Source: Flavobacterium sp. N2038
GTDB taxonomy: Bacteria; Bacteroidota; Bacteroidia; Flavobacteriales; Flavobacteriaceae
DNA length: 64,000 bases
Direction of reading: 5' to 3'
NCBI RefSeq assembly: GCF_025947185.1
Contig: NZ_CP110001.1
Coordinates: forward strand, 2,170,001 to 2,234,000
Positions 36,750-44,415 of this stretch are shown piece after piece (position 1 is the first letter of the stretch; every line of letters starts with the position of its first letter). Under the pieces are notes generated by a model that was given only the letters and a program-made list of their open reading frames with translations, was not told where the DNA came from and made no database searches. The translations under genes were made by a program, and so were the position numbers.

Positions 36750-37541
36750 ATGTCAGAAAGTTTAGTAGTGCCAACAATGGCTGAAATGCTAGCCCAGGGA
36801 ACACAACCAGAAGTTTTATTTTGGGTTGGTTGCGCCGGAAGTTTTGATGATAGAGCAAAAAAAATTACTAAAGCATTTGTGCGTATTTTAAATCGTACCA
36901 ATGTTTCATTTGCAGTTTTAGGTACTGAAGAGAGTTGTACCGGAGATCCTGCAAAACGTGCCGGAAATGAATTTTTGTTTCAAATGCAGGCCATGATGAA
37001 TATCGAGGTTCTAAATGCATATGAGGCAAAAAAGATTGTTACGGCTTGTCCGCATTGTTTTAATACCTTGAAAAATGAATATCCTGAATTAGGTGGTAAC
37101 TATGAAGTTATTCATCATACGGAGTTTTTAAAATCATTAATAGATGATGGAAGGTTAACTGTTGAAGGCGGGCAGTTTAAAGGGAAAAAAATTACTTTTC
37201 ATGATCCTTGTTATTTAGGACGTGCTAATAAAGTTTACGAAGCTCCAAGAGATTTAATTCAGAAGCTTGATGTTGAATTGGTTGAAATGAAACGTTCTAA
37301 AGCAAATGGTTTATGTTGTGGAGCCGGAGGAGCGCAAATGTTTAAAGATGCTGAACCTGGAAATAAGGAAGTAAATGTACTTCGTACCGAAGATGCACTG
37401 GAAGTAAAACCGGACATTATTGCTGCGGGTTGCCCGTTCTGTAATACGATGTTAACAGATGGTATTAAACATCAGGAAAAAGAGGCTTCTGTTAAGGTAA
37501 TGGATATCGCTGAGCTAATTGCAAATGCACAGGATTTATAA
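36750..37541 (+). CDS. CCG-domain Fe-S protein, HdrB-like
   Basis: A 263-residue cytoplasmic protein with two CCG domains: FWVGCAGSFDDRAKK with TACPHCFNTLKNEY, and FHDPCYLGRANKVYE with GLCCGAGGAQMF and AAGCPFCNTMLTDG. This is the pattern of heterodisulfide reductase subunit B and of glycolate or lactate oxidase Fe-S subunits. It pairs with the membrane Fe-S protein upstream. The two are often found together in Flavobacteriia, but no dehydrogenase gene adjoins them here. Confidence 0.88.
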   Translation: MSESLVVPTMAEMLAQGTQPEVLFWVGCAGSFDDRAKKITKAFVRILNRTNVSFAVLGTEESCTGDPAKRAGNEFLFQMQAMMNIEVLNAYEAKKIVTACPHCFNTLKNEYPELGGNYEVIHHTEFLKSLIDDGRLTVEGGQFKGKKITFHDPCYLGRANKVYEAPRDLIQKLDVELVEMKRSKANGLCCGAGGAQMFKDAEPGNKEVNVLRTEDALEVKPDIIAAGCPFCNTMLTDGIKHQEKEASVKVMDIAELIANAQDL

Positions 37542-37643
37542 ATAAGGCTCAAAGTTGCAAAGGTTCAAAAGGGACAAAGGCGTTATCGTAAAACTTGAAA
37601 CTTGAAACCTGAAACAAAACAAACAAAATAAACAAAAAATAAA

Positions 37644-38126
37644 ATGTATATACCTTTTGAAAATTTACCTGGTGAATCAAGAATTTGGATTTACCAATCG
37701 AACAGAAAATTTTCTGATGGGGAATTTTCTGAAATTGAAACTGATTTAAAAGCTTTTGTAGAAGAATGGGCGGCTCATGGAACAAGTCTTGAAGCTTCGT
37801 TTTTGTTGAAATACAACCGTTTTATAATATTAGCCGTTAATCAGGAAGTACAGGCTGCAACCGGATGTTCTATAGATAGTTCTGTGGAATTTATTCAGAG
37901 TTTAGAGAAAAAATATGACGTTGATTTGTTAGATAAAATGAACGTAACTTTTAAACTTGGTGAGCATATTGCGCACAAGCCATTAATTGATTTTAAAAAG
38001 ATGGTTAAAGATAAATCGGTGTCTGAGAATACAATTGTTTTTAATAATCTTGTAAACAATATTGAAGAATTTAATGAATCTTGGGAAGTACCTGCTGCCG
38101 ATAGCTGGCACAGCAGATTTTTCTAA
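37644..38126 (+). CDS. Conserved hypothetical protein (often labelled ABC transporter ATPase)
   Basis: A 160-residue protein (MYIPFENLPGESRIWIYQSN). It lacks a Walker A loop, Walker B and an ABC signature, so the label used for similar proteins in some annotations is not supported by sequence. It has a Cys in ATGCSIDSSVEFIQSLEKKY and ends in a conserved-looking WHSRFF. No signal peptide is seen. It follows the Fe-S pair by about 100 bases and may be cotranscribed. Function unknown. Confidence 0.75.
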   Translation: MYIPFENLPGESRIWIYQSNRKFSDGEFSEIETDLKAFVEEWAAHGTSLEASFLLKYNRFIILAVNQEVQAATGCSIDSSVEFIQSLEKKYDVDLLDKMNVTFKLGEHIAHKPLIDFKKMVKDKSVSENTIVFNNLVNNIEEFNESWEVPAADSWHSRFF

Positions 38127-38147
38127 GAGAAATTTATAGTATATTTT

Positions 38148-38181
38148 AAAAGGCATAAAACTTGAGTTTTGTGCCTTTTTT
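38148..38181 (+). terminator. Terminator after the 37644 gene
   Basis: A long stem (AAAAGGCATAAAACT / AGTTTTGTGCCTTTT, with one wobble-type pair) around a two-base centre, followed by more T. Confidence 0.8.
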
Positions 38182-38203
38182 TGTTTTTAATATTTAGTGA
38201 ATT

Positions 38204-38236
38204 AAATCGGACAGGTTTTTAAAACCTGTCCGATTT
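38204..38236. repeat. 33-base perfect palindrome
   Basis: AAATCGGACAGGTTTT is mirrored by AAAACCTGTCCGATTT around a central T. It has no clear T tail of its own. It lies 23 bases after a complete terminator, so it is not needed for that. It may be a dispersed intergenic repeat. Confidence 0.8.
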
Positions 38237-38313
38237 CTGTTCATGATCCTAGCAAATAGAAAACTTTGACAAAGTTGATTAAGCAAGTTCTTGCAAATAC
38301 GAAAAATTATCAT

Positions 38314-38390
38314 CTAGCCCCGATGGAAGCGGTATCCTTTTGTGCCGGTGTTCGGTGCAAAAGATATAGCGGACAGCGGGACGAGGTCTT
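38314..38390 (+). ncRNA. Candidate structured RNA (Flavobacteria intergenic element)
   Basis: A GC-richer island in an AT-rich gap. CTTTTGTGCC and GGTGCAAAAG form a 10-bp hairpin with wobbles around GGTGTTC. It is flanked by CCCCGATGGAAGCGG on the left and AGCGGACAGCGGGAC on the right, where CCCG and CGGG can close an outer helix. The sequence style recalls a structured element repeated in flavobacterial intergenic regions, possibly the Flavo-1 RNA motif; I cannot confirm the match. It lies about 170 bases before bshA. The strand is chosen from that style only. Confidence 0.5.
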
Positions 38391-38557
38391 CTTTTGAAAA
38401 CTGATTTTTCTGCTCTGTATAAAAAAATAAAGATATAGTCGATTCTTTAATCTAACAATCTAATACTCTGATGAATCTAAGATTTACAAAAATCTAACAA
38501 TTTAATCGGTAATTTAACCGCTATTTTTGAGTATTTTCGTAGGATTAAATTTAATCC

Positions 38558-39694
38558 ATGAAAATAGCTATAGTTTGTTATCCAACGTTTGGCGGTAGTG
38601 GGGTAGTAGCCACTGAGTTAGGTCTTGAATTAGCCAGACGCGGACACGAAATACATTTTATTACTTATAGTCAGCCGGTTAGGTTGGCACTTTTGAATCC
38701 AAATGTTCATTATCACGAAGTAAACGTTCCTGAATATCCTCTTTTTCATTATCAGCCTTATGAGTTGGCTTTGTCAAGTAAATTGGTTGATATGGTGAAA
38801 TTATACAAGATTGAGGTTCTTCATGTACATTATGCAATTCCACATGCTTATGCGGGTTATATGGCGAAGCAAATGCTGAAAAATGAAGGAATTGATCTTC
38901 CGATGATTACAACGCTTCACGGTACAGATATTACACTGGTAGGAAATCACCCTTTTTATAAACCTGCGGTAACGTTTAGTATTAATAAATCAGATTATGT
39001 GACTTCAGTTTCTCAAAGTCTGAAAGATGATACTTTGAAGTTATTTAAGATTAAGAATAAAATTAAGGTGATTCCGAACTTTATTGAATTAGATAAAGTT
39101 AAAAAGGATGTGGATGCACCTTGTCATCGTTATGTAATGGCAAAAGAGAATGAACGTATCATTACGCATATTAGTAATTTTAGAAAGGTAAAACGTATTC
39201 CGGATATCATTAAGATTTTTTATAATATTCAGAAAGTAATGCCTGCTAAGCTGATGATGGTGGGTGATGGCCCTGAAAAAGAAAAGGCCGAAATTTTATG
39301 TATGGAATTAGGGATTTACGATAAAGTAATTTTCTTTGGAAACAGTAATGAGATTGACAAGATTTTATGCATGACCGATTTGTTCCTTCTTCCTTCTGAA
39401 ACAGAAAGTTTTGGTTTGGCGGCCTTAGAAGCTATGGCTCTTGGTGTACCCGTGATTTCCAGTAATTCTGGCGGTTTGCCTGAGGTTAATTTTGATGGGG
39501 TTTCGGGTTACTTAAGCAACGTTGGAAATGTTGAAGAAATGGCCGCAAATGCAATTAAAATTCTAAAAGATGATGAAACTTTGCTGGAGTTTAAAAGAAA
39601 CGCTTTAGAGGTTGCTAAAAAGTTTGATATTAAAAATATACTTCCAAAATATGAAGCATTATATCAAAAGGCAATTGATGATTACAAAAACTAA
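38558..39694 (+). CDS. bshA: N-acetyl-alpha-D-glucosaminyl L-malate synthase
   Basis: A 378-residue GT-B glycosyltransferase (family 4). It begins MKIAIVCYPTFGGSGVVATE, the hallmark Gly-rich N-terminus of BshA, with HVHYAIPHAY and TLHGTDITLVG. The UDP-sugar site reads FLLPSETESFGLAALEAMAL and VISSNSGGLPEV. It joins UDP-GlcNAc and L-malate in the first step of bacillithiol synthesis, the low-molecular-weight thiol of many Bacteroidota. BshB and BshC are not in the window. Confidence 0.95.
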   Translation: MKIAIVCYPTFGGSGVVATELGLELARRGHEIHFITYSQPVRLALLNPNVHYHEVNVPEYPLFHYQPYELALSSKLVDMVKLYKIEVLHVHYAIPHAYAGYMAKQMLKNEGIDLPMITTLHGTDITLVGNHPFYKPAVTFSINKSDYVTSVSQSLKDDTLKLFKIKNKIKVIPNFIELDKVKKDVDAPCHRYVMAKENERIITHISNFRKVKRIPDIIKIFYNIQKVMPAKLMMVGDGPEKEKAEILCMELGIYDKVIFFGNSNEIDKILCMTDLFLLPSETESFGLAALEAMALGVPVISSNSGGLPEVNFDGVSGYLSNVGNVEEMAANAIKILKDDETLLEFKRNALEVAKKFDIKNILPKYEALYQKAIDDYKN

Positions 39695-39721
39695 AATCAT
39701 AAATTTTAAAATTTAACCTAA

Positions 39722-40144
39722 ATGAAAAAAGTAATTTCGATCTTAATAGTTTTTGTTTTGGTTTCCTGTGGCGCAAAAAAGACAGCAAGTTCTACAGCAC
39801 TGTATGAAGTTTTGACCGAGCAAACTGATGGTGGTGGAAATATTAAGTTTTTTGAGATTTTGACAGAACCAAATGAAATCAAAATGCTCGAAAATGATCC
39901 GCTTTTGGCCGACAAAATGAAACAGGATAATATAAGTAACTCTAATTATGTTATTTTGAATATGGGCGAAAAAAATACCGGAGGTTATTCTATAGGTATT
40001 GAAAAAGTAGAAGAAACAGATCAAAATATTATTATTACTGTGAAAGAAAATAACCCTGCTGCGGATGCTATGGTAACACAAGTGATTACTTATCCTTATA
40101 CAGTGGTTAGGATACATTCTAAAAAAGAAATTATTATTAAGTAA
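39722..40144 (+). CDS. Lipoprotein with PrcB-like domain
   Basis: A 140-residue protein with a lipobox (VLVSCGAKK, Cys17). The core GEKNTGGYSIGIEKVEETD followed by ITVKENNPA matches the PrcB C-terminal domain pattern, in which the TGGY turn is conserved. PrcB is part of the dentilisin protease complex in Treponema, but most homologues are of unknown role. It lies 27 bases after bshA and may share its transcript. A strong terminator follows. Confidence 0.8.
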   Translation: MKKVISILIVFVLVSCGAKKTASSTALYEVLTEQTDGGGNIKFFEILTEPNEIKMLENDPLLADKMKQDNISNSNYVILNMGEKNTGGYSIGIEKVEETDQNIIITVKENNPAADAMVTQVITYPYTVVRIHSKKEIIIK

Positions 40145-40166
40145 TTTTGAAATCTTAGAAATAAAA

Positions 40167-40199
40167 AAAACCTGTCGTTATTGCGACAGGTTTTCTTTT
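40167..40199. terminator. Terminator between convergent genes
   Basis: AAAACCTGTCG-TTATTG-CGACAGGTTTT with T-rich continuation on the plus side and an A run on the other side, so it can act both ways. Confidence 0.85.
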
Positions 40200-40220
40200 A
40201 CAATTATTTTTTATTTTTAA

Positions 40221-40718
40221 TTAGAATCTGAATTTAACTCCAAATCCGACATCAAATCCAAAATTATCATCATCATAATATCCAGAACCAATTTCTGGTC
40301 TTGCATCTAATGACAGTGTAATAGGCACTTCTTTAAATCTGTATTCGATACCAATATCTCCCGCTGCAAAAACGTAAGTTCCGCTATCGTTGTATTTATA
40401 ATTGTTGTTGTAATAATCGTGATCCCAAGCGGCTAAACCACCCCCAACACCAGCATACCAGTTGAATCCTCCATCAATGTTCCATACCCATTGGTAAAGT
40501 GCAACAGCTTTAATTGCATCTACATCACTGCTGTTTCTCCAGCCTAAATCAAATTCCAGTCTGTTTTTTTGGTTCAATCCTAATTGGTATGATACTTCAC
40601 CTCCAAATCCGTTGTTGTCTCCTAAGCGTAATCCTAAAGCATGTTTTGAAATTTCTTGTGATTGAGCCGTAAATGCCAGGGCAATTAGCATTATGGCAGA
40701 TAAAATGATTTTTTTCAT
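40221..40718 (-). CDS. Outer-membrane beta-barrel protein
   Basis: The ATG at 40716-40718 begins a signal peptide (MKKIILSAIMLIALAFTAQSQ); the frame extends further upstream but without a signal sequence at its start. The mature part of about 145 residues has barrel-like strands (NRLEFDLGWRNS, WYAGVGGGLAAW, GDIGIEYRFKEVPITLSLD) and ends in Phe (GVGFGVKFRF-like). It resembles the OmpW/OprF-sized barrels common in Bacteroidota. Function unknown. Confidence 0.82.
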   Translation of the reverse strand: MKKIILSAIMLIALAFTAQSQEISKHALGLRLGDNNGFGGEVSYQLGLNQKNRLEFDLGWRNSSDVDAIKAVALYQWVWNIDGGFNWYAGVGGGLAAWDHDYYNNNYKYNDSGTYVFAAGDIGIEYRFKEVPITLSLDARPEIGSGYYDDDNFGFDVGFGVKFRF

Positions 40719-40869
40719 AAAAATGGTTAAATTAATTTTTTCAAATGTATTATTACAGTTGCATATACAACGTATAAAATTTTTGAAAATTGTTATATAA
40801 TTCACATTTCTAAGTAGAAAAAAAATGAAGTTGCCTTACAAAATGTGGCGCTCACAGGTTTTAATTAAA

Positions 40870-41700
40870 TTATAATTTGTTTTTTGCTATAATTGAAGTA
40901 AGTAATTCTGTGGTTAAATTATCTTCCATTTCAAACAAATTTTCTTCTTCGGTAAAATTACTTTCAGCATAAGAATATAATTTCCAGCGTTTTTTGTGGT
41001 ACTCTAATGCTGTTAAATTTTCAACCCAATCACCTGAATTCAGATATAAAGTCGATCCGTATTTGTTTTCTTTGGTAATTATTTTCGGTTCATGAATATG
41101 GCCGCAAATTACATAATCGTATTTTTTTTCGATGGCAAGATCTGTGGCTGTAGTTTCAAAATCAGAAATAAATTTGACTGCTTTTTTTACGCTGGCTTTT
41201 ATTTTTTTGGAGAAAGAATATGGTTCACGCCCTAGTTTGGCCAGACACCAGTTTGCAAAACGGTTTGATAATATTAAGTAATCGTAGCCTAAACCGCCTA
41301 GTTTTGCAATCCATTTGGAGTGTTGTACAGAAGCATCAAACACGTCTCCATGAAAAATCCAGGCTTTTTTATGGTCTAATTCTAAAACTAATTTATCAAC
41401 AAGAGAAAAATTTCCAAGATTCATGTCGCTGAATTTTCGGAGAATTTCATCATGGTTTCCTGTGATGTAATAGACTTTTGTTCCTTTTGATGCCATTCCG
41501 ATTATACGTTGTATAACTCGCAAATGTGCCTTGGGAAAATACGATTTTCTAAATTGCCAAGCATCTATTATATCGCCATTTAAAACTAATGTTTTTGGTT
41601 TAATGCTTGATAGGTAGTTGTTTAGTTCTTTGGCGTGGCTTCCGTAAGTCCCTAAATGAACATCAGAAAGGATAACCAACTCAACGTTTCTTTTTTTCAA
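40870..41700 (-). CDS. Metallophosphoesterase, LpxH-like
   Basis: A 276-residue protein starting at TTG (complement of 41698-41700). All calcineurin-type metal motifs are present: SDVHLGTYGSH, NGDIIDAW, GNHDE, HGDVFD and GHIHEPKI. Proteins of this type include UDP-2,3-diacylglucosamine hydrolase (LpxH) of lipid A synthesis, which would fit an LPS-bearing cell with an LptD-type protein. Assignment to that reaction is from family resemblance only. Confidence 0.88.
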   Translation of the reverse strand: MKKRNVELVILSDVHLGTYGSHAKELNNYLSSIKPKTLVLNGDIIDAWQFRKSYFPKAHLRVIQRIIGMASKGTKVYYITGNHDEILRKFSDMNLGNFSLVDKLVLELDHKKAWIFHGDVFDASVQHSKWIAKLGGLGYDYLILSNRFANWCLAKLGREPYSFSKKIKASVKKAVKFISDFETTATDLAIEKKYDYVICGHIHEPKIITKENKYGSTLYLNSGDWVENLTALEYHKKRWKLYSYAESNFTEEENLFEMEDNLTTELLTSIIAKNKL

Positions 41701-41865
41701 TTTTTACTGATTTGAAGTTTAGCAAATGAATGAAACTCCTTTCATATTTATTTTATCAAATGGTTATCAATTTGAGCTCAATTTTAATAAATTATGATTT
41801 TTGAACTGCTTAAGCTTTAATTAATAATCACAATTTTATATTTTTTAATTTAATTCATAAAACTT

Positions 41866-41873
41866 ACATTTGC
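41866..41873 (+). promoter_or_regulatory. -7 element of aroC
   Basis: TACATTTG fits TAnnTTTG and is 14 bases before the aroC ATG, leaving a very short leader. Confidence 0.5.
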
Positions 41874-41886
41874 TAAAACAAATAAC

Positions 41887-42945
41887 ATGGCGGGAAATAG
41901 CTACGGCACATTATATAGAGTTACAACATTCGGAGAATCTCATGGTGAAGCTTTAGGCGGAATTATTGATGGTTGTCCATCAGGAATACAACTTGACTTA
42001 GAAGCAATTGAAGTTGAGATGTCCCGAAGAAAACCAGGACAGTCAGCAATTGTAACACAAAGAAAAGAACCAGACGCGGTTCAGTTTTTATCTGGGATTT
42101 TTGAAGGAAAAACAACCGGCACTCCAATTGGTTTCATTATTCCAAATACCAATCAAAAATCTGACGATTATTCTCATATAAAAGACAATTACAGACCAAG
42201 CCACGCTGATTATGTGTATGATCAGAAGTATGGTTTTCGCGATTACAGAGGTGGTGGAAGAAGTTCTGCACGTGAAACAGCAAGCAGAGTAGTAGCAGGC
42301 GCAATTGCTAAACAAATGTTGCCGGAAATTAAAATTAATGCATACGTTTCTTCTGTTGGTCCTATTCATTTAGATACACCATATCAGGATTTGGATTTTT
42401 CGAAAATAGAAAGTAATCCAGTTCGTTGTCCTGACGAAAAATCAGCTGCGATTATGGAAGAATATATTCGTGATATTCGTAAGCGGGGTGATACTGTTGG
42501 TGGTGTTGTTTCATGTGTTATTCAAAATGTTCCAGTTGGTTTAGGAGAACCTGTTTTTGATAAATTACATGCTGAATTAGGAAAAGCAATGCTTTCTATA
42601 AACGCTGTAAAAGGATTTGAATACGGAAGTGGTTTTTCTGGTTCTGAAATGAAAGGAAGTGAACATAATGATTTATATAATCCTGACGGAACTACAAAAA
42701 CAAATCTTTCTGGAGGAATTCAGGGAGGAATCAGCAACGGAATGGATATTTATTTTAGAGTAGCCTTTAAGCCTGTTGCGACTATTATGCAGACTCAGGA
42801 TTCATTAGATAATAAAGGAAATATTACACCAATGACTGGTAAAGGCCGTCATGATCCATGTGTAGTACCTCGTGCGGTGCCAATTGTTGAAGCAATGGCA
42901 GCGATAGTTTTGGCGGATTTTTATTTAATCAACAAAACATATTAA
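41887..42945 (+). CDS. aroC: Chorismate synthase
   Basis: A 352-residue protein of normal length. It has the signatures [38 protein letters not shown] and the C-terminal [18 protein letters not shown]. It removes phosphate from EPSP to form chorismate, the last shared step of aromatic amino acid synthesis, using reduced FMN. No other aro gene is adjacent. The following symporter gene starts 53 bases later. Confidence 0.97.
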   Translation: MAGNSYGTLYRVTTFGESHGEALGGIIDGCPSGIQLDLEAIEVEMSRRKPGQSAIVTQRKEPDAVQFLSGIFEGKTTGTPIGFIIPNTNQKSDDYSHIKDNYRPSHADYVYDQKYGFRDYRGGGRSSARETASRVVAGAIAKQMLPEIKINAYVSSVGPIHLDTPYQDLDFSKIESNPVRCPDEKSAAIMEEYIRDIRKRGDTVGGVVSCVIQNVPVGLGEPVFDKLHAELGKAMLSINAVKGFEYGSGFSGSEMKGSEHNDLYNPDGTTKTNLSGGIQGGISNGMDIYFRVAFKPVATIMQTQDSLDNKGNITPMTGKGRHDPCVVPRAVPIVEAMAAIVLADFYLINKTY

Positions 42946-42998
42946 TAAAAATTAAGACAGTGAGGGTCTTAGTATTTTAATTTAAAACAGAAAAATTA

Positions 42999-44279
42999 AT
43001 GCAAGTTACAGAAACCAAAAAAAAATCATTTCTTTCAGGATTAACAGGCCAGATTATTATCGCAATGGTCCTTGGTGCCACTTTAGGAATCATACTACAT
43101 AATTATATTTCGCCGGAGGCAGCACAATCGTTTAGTAATAAAATAAAAATGCTGGCGACCATTTTTATCCGATTGGTTCAAATGATTATTTCTCCTTTAG
43201 TATTTACTACGCTAGTTGTTGGAATTGCCAAACTTGGAGATATAAAAACAGTAGGCAGAATTGGAGGAAAAGCTTTAGGTTGGTTTTTTACAGCATCATT
43301 TATATCATTATTAATTGGGTTGTTTTATGTAAATATTTTACAGCCGGGAGTAGGTTTGAAATTAGACCATGTTGATATGGCTGCTGCATCTGAGGTGACA
43401 GCAAAAACAAAAACACTTTCTGTAGAGAATTTTGTAGAGCACATTGTTCCTAAAAGTATTTTTGAAGCAATGGCTACCAATGAGATTTTACAAATTGTAA
43501 TATTCTCGATCTTTTTCGGATTGGCTGCAGCTTCTTTAGGAAGCCCGGTTAAACCTGTTATAAATGCTTTAGATAAAGCCTCACATATTGTTTTAAAAAT
43601 GGTAAATTATGTAATGAACTTTGCTCCAATTGGAGTTTTTGGTGCCATTGCAGGTGTGTTTGCTATTAGAGATGCAGAGGAATTGGTTATTACATACTTT
43701 AAATTTTTCGGATCGTTTTTAGTTGGAATTAGTACATTATGGGTCGTTTTAATTGCGGTTGGATATATCTTCTTAAAAGGAAGGATGACAGAGTTGTTAA
43801 GACGTATTACGGGGCCATTGGCAATTGCATTTGGAACAACAAGTAGTGAAGCTGTTTTTCCAAAATTGACTGAGGAACTGGAAGAATTTGGTGTAAAAGA
43901 TAAGATTGTATCGTTTATGTTGCCATTAGGGTATTCATTTAATCTTGATGGAAGTATGATGTACATGACTTTTGCCAGTATTTTTATTGCGCAGTTTTAT
44001 GGTGTTCATCTTGACATAGGTACTCAAATGGTGATGCTTTTGGTTTTAATGTTAACCAGTAAAGGAATTGCAGGTGTACCTAGAGCAAGTTTAGTAGTAG
44101 TAGCTGCTACTTGTGGTATGTTTGATATTCCAGTTGAAGGAATTGCCTTAATTTTACCAATTGACCATTTTTGTGATATGTTTAGGAGTGCGACAAATGT
44201 TTTAGGTAATGCTTTGGCGACTTCAGTTGTTGGTCAATGGGAGAATGATAAAGAGATTTCAACAGAAGCACAGGAATAA
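42999..44279 (+). CDS. Dicarboxylate/amino acid:cation symporter (DAACS family)
   Basis: A 426-residue membrane protein of the GltP/DctA family. It has eight membrane segments, the Ser-rich re-entrant loop (AFGTTSSEAVFPKLTEEL), the LPLGYSFNLDGSMMYMTF segment, and the conserved C-terminal loop with LPIDHFCDMFRSATNVLGN. It imports glutamate, aspartate or C4-dicarboxylates with Na+ or H+. The exact substrate cannot be told from the sequence alone. Confidence 0.93.
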   Translation: MQVTETKKKSFLSGLTGQIIIAMVLGATLGIILHNYISPEAAQSFSNKIKMLATIFIRLVQMIISPLVFTTLVVGIAKLGDIKTVGRIGGKALGWFFTASFISLLIGLFYVNILQPGVGLKLDHVDMAAASEVTAKTKTLSVENFVEHIVPKSIFEAMATNEILQIVIFSIFFGLAAASLGSPVKPVINALDKASHIVLKMVNYVMNFAPIGVFGAIAGVFAIRDAEELVITYFKFFGSFLVGISTLWVVLIAVGYIFLKGRMTELLRRITGPLAIAFGTTSSEAVFPKLTEELEEFGVKDKIVSFMLPLGYSFNLDGSMMYMTFASIFIAQFYGVHLDIGTQMVMLLVLMLTSKGIAGVPRASLVVVAATCGMFDIPVEGIALILPIDHFCDMFRSATNVLGNALATSVVGQWENDKEISTEAQE

Positions 44280-44340
44280 ATATAATTAATATAAGTCATC
44301 TGTTTGATTTGTATTTGATTAAAAAGAATAAACAAATGCT

Positions 44341-44382
44341 AAAGAAGCTGTATTTTTAAATGAAATACAGCTTCTTTTTATT
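44341..44382 (+). terminator. Terminator of the symporter gene
   Basis: A 14-15-bp stem (AAAGAAGCTGTATT / AATACAGCTTCTTT) with an AT loop and T-rich tail, 61 bases after the stop. Confidence 0.85.
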
Positions 44383-44415
44383 TTTAAGTGTATATTTGAG
44401 AAAATTTCCCGATTT

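Noticed and set aside
37644..38126. ABC transporter ATPase
   Set aside because: No Walker A, Walker B or ABC signature can be found in the 160 residues.
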